Source: Pyricularia pennisetigena
Taxonomy: Eukaryota; Ascomycota; Sordariomycetes; Magnaporthales; Pyriculariaceae
NCBI RefSeq assembly: GCF_004337985.1
Contig: NW_021940931.1
Span: forward strand, 1 to 64,000
Direction: 5' to 3'
Length of the DNA stretch: 64,000 bases
The notes below the pieces were generated by a model. The model ran no database searches. It had not been told where the DNA came from and saw only the letters and a list, made by a program, of their open reading frames with translations. The stretch's first letter is position 1. Each line of letters opens with the position of its first letter. Shown here piece after piece: positions 58,815 to 64,000 of this stretch. The position numbers were made by a program, and so were the translations under genes.

Positions 58815-59504
58815 ACCAACGCAGCACCTGTGGCACGACACTGCTCGCAACTGCCCCCCTGCTGTTCTGGTTGATCAACTCTCCGAAAAAGCCCAATGCC
58901 TAATTCCCTGTCACAAGAAGGCAATTAGTAAAACTGTGTGTTACGGTACAAGTCCAGCGTTTGAACCCTCCACCCGAACTCGAAAACCTATGCTGCAGTA
59001 ACCTCTACAGCATTTTTTCAGCGACCCAGAAAGATGAAGCAAGAGGCACGTCTGCATACTAGAGTAATGGACTTCGACATCCAGTTCGGGGCATGCTATT
59101 GGGTAAAAGCAGCCATTTGCCGGGTTGTTACCATTGCGTGCGTGCGGGTTCTGTTGCTTATTACTATCAAAAACTTTTTTTTTCTCTCTTTTTTTCCTGC
59201 AGCTTGCCTATCGATCAGGGCCCCCCGCCAAGCAGCTTTGCAAAAATGCTCGCTGATTGATTAGCGGCAAAACCTCGGCAGAGATTCAGCGGCCTGAAGC
59301 CAAGGATGTCTTTGGCAAGTCTCCCTCGTCACACACACAGACGGATAAATTTCTCGCCCGCGCCGCAACTTACCGGAATAGGCAGGTAGGAAATGTTGGT
59401 CATTTAATCCAAAGCTTCGGATCGTGCCTTTATAATTGCTGTTATCTGCGCCGAATCTGGACCATTGCATCCCTGACATCTACCACGTGATTCGCCCCGC
59501 TTTT
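58815..59504. other. No gene recognised
   Basis: Intergenic. A T-rich run lies at about 59174-59195. No supportable ORF was found. Confidence 0.4.
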
Positions 59505-59762
59505 GTTCAGGCTGTTCAGGCAAAATTCACCCGCGCTCAGGCTATGTTCATCCTCACTCAGTTGTGGCTCACCTTGTTCAGGGGCTGGTCAGTCGCTGTT
59601 CAGGCTGCTCAGGCGTTGTTCAGTGTGTTCAGTCGCTGCTCAGTCGCTGTTCAGGCTGCTCAGGCGTTGTTCAGTGTGTTCAGTTGCTGCTCAGGCGTTG
59701 TTCAGTGTGTTCAGTCGCTGCTCAGGTGTTGTTCACCCTCACTCAGTTGTGGTTCAGTCAAC
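59505..59762. repeat. Minisatellite of TGTTCAGGC-like units
   Basis: A roughly 10-bp motif of the form CTGTTCAGGC/CTGCTCAGTC is repeated throughout. Higher-order blocks CAGTCGCTG...GTTGTTCAGTGTGTT of about 31-51 bp recur three times between 59590 and 59710. Two near-copies of CCTCACTCAGTTGTGG flank the array (59552 and 59737). It is open in several frames but shows no gene-like composition. Confidence 0.85.
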
Positions 59763-60830
59763 ATTCCTTTTTCGGTAATCTAGCAGCTCCTGCAATTGAG
59801 CAGTACGTTGGTCCCTAATTTTGACCCTCCAAAACTAGGACGAAAATCTGTCTCCATTGTGTCCCAAAACTAGTCTTCCAAAAAATGTCGATCAACAATG
59901 GTCCTTGAAAATGGTAGAATGTTCCCAAATAAGTCCAGAATCAAGATGTTTTATTTCCGATCTACTAACATTTTTCTTGTTTTTGAAAAGACTTTTTCGG
60001 ACATTCTTTTGGTTGAAAATAAATTCTTGGTTGAAAAATCCAACATTTTGACAGAAAGTAACGCAAAAAGTAGCCAGCAAAATGCTGCGTATGGTTAAAA
60101 TCGATTTTGAGGCGCTTCATACATTGCCTGGTTGCAACAAACTTCCTCACGCAAACTCACCTAAAGACCGAGACGGATGTGCCATACCAAGCCGAGGCAG
60201 TTTTAACCGATATCCAAGCCCGATCCGAGGCAGGATGAGATTAGTAAAATAGGCCACTTCCGGTCACCACCCACAATACAGAAGAAAAGATCCAGGTGTA
60301 ATTGATCGGTGCTGTATCATATTCTCGATTCTGTTATGTTCTTTGACGGACATGTACTGGACTGTTGGAAGTGCCCGATATTTTGCTATGTAGAAACAAC
60401 AAAAATATTTAGAAGCGGCACAGTCCTCATTCCTATGGCGTGAAATTCACGATCACACACATAGCCAAGTGCCCATTATCCTTGGCAAACATGGACCCAG
60501 AAGATTTCAAGGGAGGTTTTCTTTACAATATCGACCCACAAGGCAGCCAGGTGTAATTTCCCCTGGCCTGCAAGCTGTATATAACCGCTCACTTACCTCC
60601 TCATATCTGTCAAATTCTCTTTTTTTATCAATGGCTTCAACACGAGATTCTCAAACATTGCGAGCCCTCGTACCTCAACCCTCCAATCTTCCTGGTAATT
60701 CTACCAAAATCTCTCTCGTTTCACCAACCACTCCTATCATTACCATCACATCCTTCAATATCGCTTTCCACAAGCAGCAGCAGAATTATCCACCTTCTTC
60801 TGAGAGTTGAAACCACAGCAATTTGTTACT
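59763..60830. other. No gene; upstream region of the recombinase gene
   Basis: Contains AT-rich DNA and a TATATAA motif at about 60576. A 59-codon ORF from an ATG at 60631 (MASTRDSQTLRAL) stops at 60810, 21 bp before the chosen start of the recombinase; it could be an upstream ORF or a non-spliced first exon. Confidence 0.4.
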
Positions 60831-62025
60831 ATGGGCACCAAAAGACAGAAAACACACGGGGAGGTCGTGATGGAGCGTGCTTCAGCAAACGGGCTTCCAA
60901 CTGATCTCTCACAAATTAGTGACAATCAATCACGCAGAATACTTCGTGAAAAGACCAAGAAATGTTATGACGACGCGCTTACAACATGGTTCTGGTAAGA
61001 AAGCCTTTTGATTTATATTAAAGTGCCTAAAACTGAATAAATCTTTTTTTAGTTATGTAAAGTCACAAGGACCTTCGGACCCCCGAGACATGCGAGTTAT
61101 GAAGCATTTCGTCAAAGCATTGGCCTTGGGGAAAAAAGGTAAACTTGACAAAGTTCATGGGCGACCGACAGTGGATAGTCTAAGATGCCTTACGCGCCAT
61201 TTTTGCAATGCGTGGGAACGATACCATGAAGCAAGCATACCACCAGAAATAAAACACTCAATGGCATATGTAAGTACTTCTTTGATTCTTTATCAAGTGT
61301 TTCGTTCCTTTTTCAAAACATCAAAAAAAGATTTGCTAATATAAATAAAATCCTAATGTTTGTAAGCAGTATATTCAAGGTGAACTAGCAGACGAGCTTG
61401 GTCTAAAGAGCCTACGCAAAGAACAAACGTTCCTCACGATAGAGAACTTTGTAAAATTGCATCAATTTCTATGGGTCGAAGACTTCCATGACTACGTACA
61501 TGAGGGGTATCGGGTAGACGACGCCAATCTATTGAACACACATTGCTTCAGTTCTGCTAGGGTAGCAGAGTTATGTGGAGCAAAATACAAGGTAGAATGC
61601 TCTTTTAGTCCCATATTATCTGATTAAAGCTGATTTTGAAATAGGATCTCGTCTTGTTAGTTGGCTGGAAAGACGGAGAGGCTGAGCTTAAGTTGAAAGT
61701 ACGAAGGGCAATCTGTAAAGGAAAGAACGATAGGCAGTAAGTCGATCCGCCATCAAATACCCGTAGTGCAATTGCTCATTTTTGCTTAGACCAGAGCATA
61801 TTATGCCAGAAAGGATATCGTCAAACTCCGGCCCGCCGCCTCTGTATTCACAACCAATGCTCTTTTGGCTGGCAAACATTATCTCTTCTAAAGTCATAAA
61901 AGGGAATCCTTCATTGCAAGAAATCTTGCAAATTGTGCCTCAAGAGGGCCGAAACCACCGAATCATATCGTTCGCGGATGATCTGAAAGACCATCCAGTC
62001 TTTCCCATGTGGACGAAGACTGGTT
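60831..62025 (+). CDS. DUF3435 tyrosine recombinase (Starship-captain type), 3' end missing
   Basis: Five exons are visible: 60831-60994, 61053-61269, 61370-61591, 61645-61736 and 61790-62025, all GT-AG with compatible phases (about 310 residues). Spliced segments include TTWFCYVKSQGPSDPRDMRV, PEIKHSMAYYIQGELADELG, LTIENFVKLHQFLWVEDFHD, NTHCFSSARVAELCGAKYKD and IISFADDLKDHPVFP. These match the order of conserved blocks in DUF3435, including the linker before LHxLW, the S-A-R-V-A-E-L box holding the first catalytic arginine, and the late D..L..HPVF block. Full captains are usually 700-900 residues, and the H-x-x-R and nucleophilic tyrosine regions would lie beyond the N at 62026. Such enzymes mobilise giant Starship elements and sit as the first gene of the element, pointing inward; Crypton-like recombinases are the alternative. 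The start, MGTKRQKTHG, is tentative. Confidence 0.72.
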
Positions 62026-62026
62026 N
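62026..62026. other. Single N: probable contig join
   Basis: Two unrelated genes, one on each strand, both lose their reading at this base. That is simplest to explain as an assembly gap or mis-join reduced to one N. Confidence 0.6.
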
Positions 62027-63100
62027 TTGCGCGACGGCTGTACGGTGGAGTCTGTTCTCGTCATCGTCGAAGACGTCCAAGTTCGGGACGCAGACATGGT
62101 AGAGGACCGTCGCGGGATCATCCGGAATATGGAGGAAAACGAAAGTTTGTCCTGTGCAAACGTACCCGTGTTTTATGCCCTTGCCAATCATGTAGGAGAA
62201 AAGCTGCGTGACCACGGCGGCGGCAAGCGCCTTTGACGCGAGCACGAAGCCTTCGCAATCTTGGCCAATCACGTCTCGCTTCGGCTCAATTGCGGATGCC
62301 AGGCCGGTGACCACCTCGTCCTGACTTAGTTTGTGCGGCGCTTTGTACTCGATTGCCATTGTCGGGATGTTCGCTCCGTTCGTTGTCCTGTATATGCAGA
62401 ACTGGTCCGCTCGATTGCCTTTTCCTTTGCTTTTCGCGGTGCGACGCGGTTTCCGGACTTTGGCCGTTGCAGGTGTCGCACCTGCGACACTGGGCCCAGA
62501 GACGGCCATCTGATCGAGAGGTTCGGATAGGCTTTCGTCCGCCGCGCCGAGGTTCGTGTGGCTTTCGAACGTTACGGTCCCATGCAAGCCGAGGCGCTGT
62601 CGCAGCAGTTCGTTCTCGGACACTGCATCGACCAGCTTTTGGACTGCATTTTCAACGGTGTCACGCTCAAAATGCCGTAGTCCATGCTCGCTGCTAATCG
62701 GGCCTATTAAAGAGCGAACGTAATCCACCTGGTGTCGAGATGGAAATGTAGGACGGGAGGTGAAGGAAGGATCGGAAAGCAGATTCCATATTTCCTCTTG
62801 TTTTGCTGCAAATTCGTCCCATTTAGAAATTCGTGATGGGTAAACACGGCCGGTAGGATCAGTCGTGTCGCCTTGGGTGGTTAAAGAGCGGTCGGTCAGA
62901 ACTTGGATGGCAAGACTGAGCGAGTGGCATGCGTCAAGATAAGGTTCAATTGCCAGCGGTTGCGATGCCCTGGCGGCCTCTTCCGCCCCTTCGCGTCGGC
63001 GCTGCTCTTCTCGGACGCGTTTCTCGGCGTCTTCGGTTCGGCGTTTGGCTTCTTCGAGCTGTTCACGGAGCTTCCTGAGTTCTTCATCCATATCGGTCAT
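62027..63100 (-). CDS. Fungal coiled-coil/PD-(D/E)XK-like protein, C-terminus missing
   Basis: Single exon from an ATG at 63100; about 358 residues before the N. Residues 1-45 form a charged coiled coil (ELRKLREQLEEAKRRTEDAE). A central helical region follows, then a basic linker (KVRKPRRTAKSKGKGNRADQ) and a conserved domain with ADQFCIYRTTNGANIPTMAI, EYKAPHKLSQDEVVTGL, VTQLFSYMIGKGIKHGYVCT, TFVFLHIPDDPATVLYHVC and DVFDDDENRLHRTAVAQ. The AIEYKAPHKL segment has an E-x-K arrangement like nuclease-fold proteins. Members of this large fungal family normally continue past HRTAVAQ, some into a kinase domain; here the frame runs into unrelated sequence right after that motif. It is truncated by the join, not by a stop codon. 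Confidence 0.75.
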
Positions 63101-64000
63101 TGATGGCGGATGTTTGCAGCAAACAAAATTAGGTAGACGGGTATTCGCAGCAGATCGAACGAGGCTCGTTGCACAGGCAACCTGTATCGGGCCCTGGGTC
63201 TGCCTACGTAAGCACTGTTACGGAGACGCAAGCTAAGCTGCGGACCTGGTCACAAGGTGCCATTTCAGCCACAATTTAGACTGAGCTGGTGGCGCAGACC
63301 ACTTAAATCCTGGGTTGGTGGATTCAATTTTCAAGTCGGCCCAACATTTAGATGTACGGTACACCGTACATCACATAGAGGTAAGAAAGGGGTCAGGGCA
63401 GACCTCGCTTAGGATTACCAATCAAAAACAATCCAAAAAAACAAAAGTTCCCAAACAAACTCATTAAAGTTGGCACGGCCATGAATCCATGGGGGAACCT
63501 CAGTATATTAAGCATTACCAACGAAGAATGAGAGACCGAAATCCGAACAAAGCCAAAATCTTGGTACTTCTCCTCGACCCAGAATTCGCGACTGTGAGAA
63601 TCGCTGTAGGTCCAACGCCAGAACGGATAACGGAAACAACAAGCTAAGGGTTGCTTCAAATCGCCGTGGACGCTCCAGATCTCGGTCCAAAAATCGCCGA
63701 GATAACGACCACAAAGGTGACCGACTCAACAATTGAAGGTATCGTAGCCGATCGCGTGATTAAAGGGATGGGGCGCAGCATGTATCAGAAATTGAACGAG
63801 GTGGTGGTCGGGACCAGAGGCCAAGACTCAGGAAGGTTGACGAACGACCACAACCAATATTTGAGGATCCTGATTCCACCGATTGTGAATCGCTCATAGA
63901 TGCTGTCCCTTTACTGTTAGGGCCCACAGTGGAGGTGCTAGATGGGCCAGAAACCCCACTAAAACTGCAGACAGGTCCACAATGGCGCCGGAGAAAAGCT
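63101..64000. other. No confident gene; Arg/Ser-rich relic on plus strand
   Basis: Upstream region of the coiled-coil gene. Between about 63520 and 64000 the plus strand reads in pieces as Arg/Ser/Asp-rich peptides (RSRSKNRRDND and similar), broken by stops. An 83-codon ORF at 63651-63899 gives no domain. It could be a decayed element or an exon running out of the window. Confidence 0.35.
63352..63371. repeat. Near-perfect palindrome
   Basis: ATGTACGGT-AC-ACCGTACAT: 9-bp arms around two bases, 250 bp upstream of the coiled-coil gene's start. It could be a dimeric binding site or a remnant of a transposon end. Confidence 0.7.

Noticed and set aside
58955..59000. tRNA B-box-like GGGTTCAAAC on the minus strand
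   Set aside because: No matching A box or acceptor stem could be folded around it.
59505..59762. CRISPR-like array
   Set aside because: Units are about 10 bp without unique spacers and the genome is eukaryotic; it is a minisatellite.
60469..60810. 113-codon ORF upstream of the recombinase
   Set aside because: Starts upstream of the TATA-like motif, and its Ser/Thr/Pro composition and stop just before the main start suggest leader sequence.

Overview
The window looks like a transposon-rich, gene-poor accessory region from a filamentous ascomycete (Pezizomycotina, probably Sordariomycetes; the exact lineage is a guess). The reasons are short GT-AG introns (about 50-115 nt) with CTAAC/CTGAC-like branch sites, a Zn(II)2Cys6 transcription factor, fungal-only families (DUF7587, PD-(D/E)XK-like, alpha-kinase, DUF3435 tyrosine recombinase), a Tad-like LINE with 3' RNase H, a chromodomain Ty3/gypsy element, and Fot1/pogo DNA transposons. 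No prokaryotic features, rRNA, credible tRNA or CRISPR array were seen.

Layout. 0-7 kb: a 249-bp MITE with a 7-bp target duplication, a spliced BTB/POZ gene (minus strand), two solo LTRs with perfect 5-bp target duplications, a 5'-truncated minus-strand LINE relic and a frameshifted protein-kinase-like gene. 8.4-14.4 kb: a complete minus-strand chromovirus (193-bp LTRs, gag, pol) with a slippery heptamer plus stem-loop at the gag/pol junction and a Tf1-like self-priming signal. 15.5-20.7 kb: a four-exon Zn2Cys6/C2H2 regulator, a decayed MFS transporter and a spliced nuclease-like gene. 22.8-25.9 kb: GATC-rich tracts, a candidate solo LTR, and an alpha-kinase gene bracketed by inverted copies of a hairpin repeat; a third copy lies downstream. 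28.7-38.3 kb: a PD-(D/E)XK-like gene, an IFI6/IFI27 (ISG12)-like gene, an unknown ORF, a C2H2 gene with a GC-AG intron, a LINE scrap and an intact DUF7587 gene. 40.7-56.5 kb: a frameshifted gene of unknown function, a LINE with two intact ORFs, a second nearly identical 5'-truncated LINE copy, a pogo element inserted in that copy's tail, an MDR oxidoreductase and a second, intact pogo element. 56.5-64 kb: a HAD-like fragment, a spliced RING protein, a minisatellite, a spliced DUF3435 (Starship-captain-type) recombinase gene that stops at a single N, and a large coiled-coil fungal protein truncated at the same N.

Assembly caution. There is a 43-base N run at 2355-2397, NN at 27682-27683 and single Ns at 47792 and 62026. 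The last two coincide with abrupt breaks in what is being read (LINE tail to internal LINE sequence; recombinase to unrelated gene), so they look like contig joins.

How the parts relate. I see no metabolic pathway. The working parts are selfish elements (autonomous chromovirus, Tad-like LINE, pogo) and dispersed non-autonomous repeats (MITE, solo LTRs, and a six-copy degenerate repeat called R1 here). Among them sit single-copy accessory genes of lineage-specific families, several broken by frameshift, nonsense or truncation.
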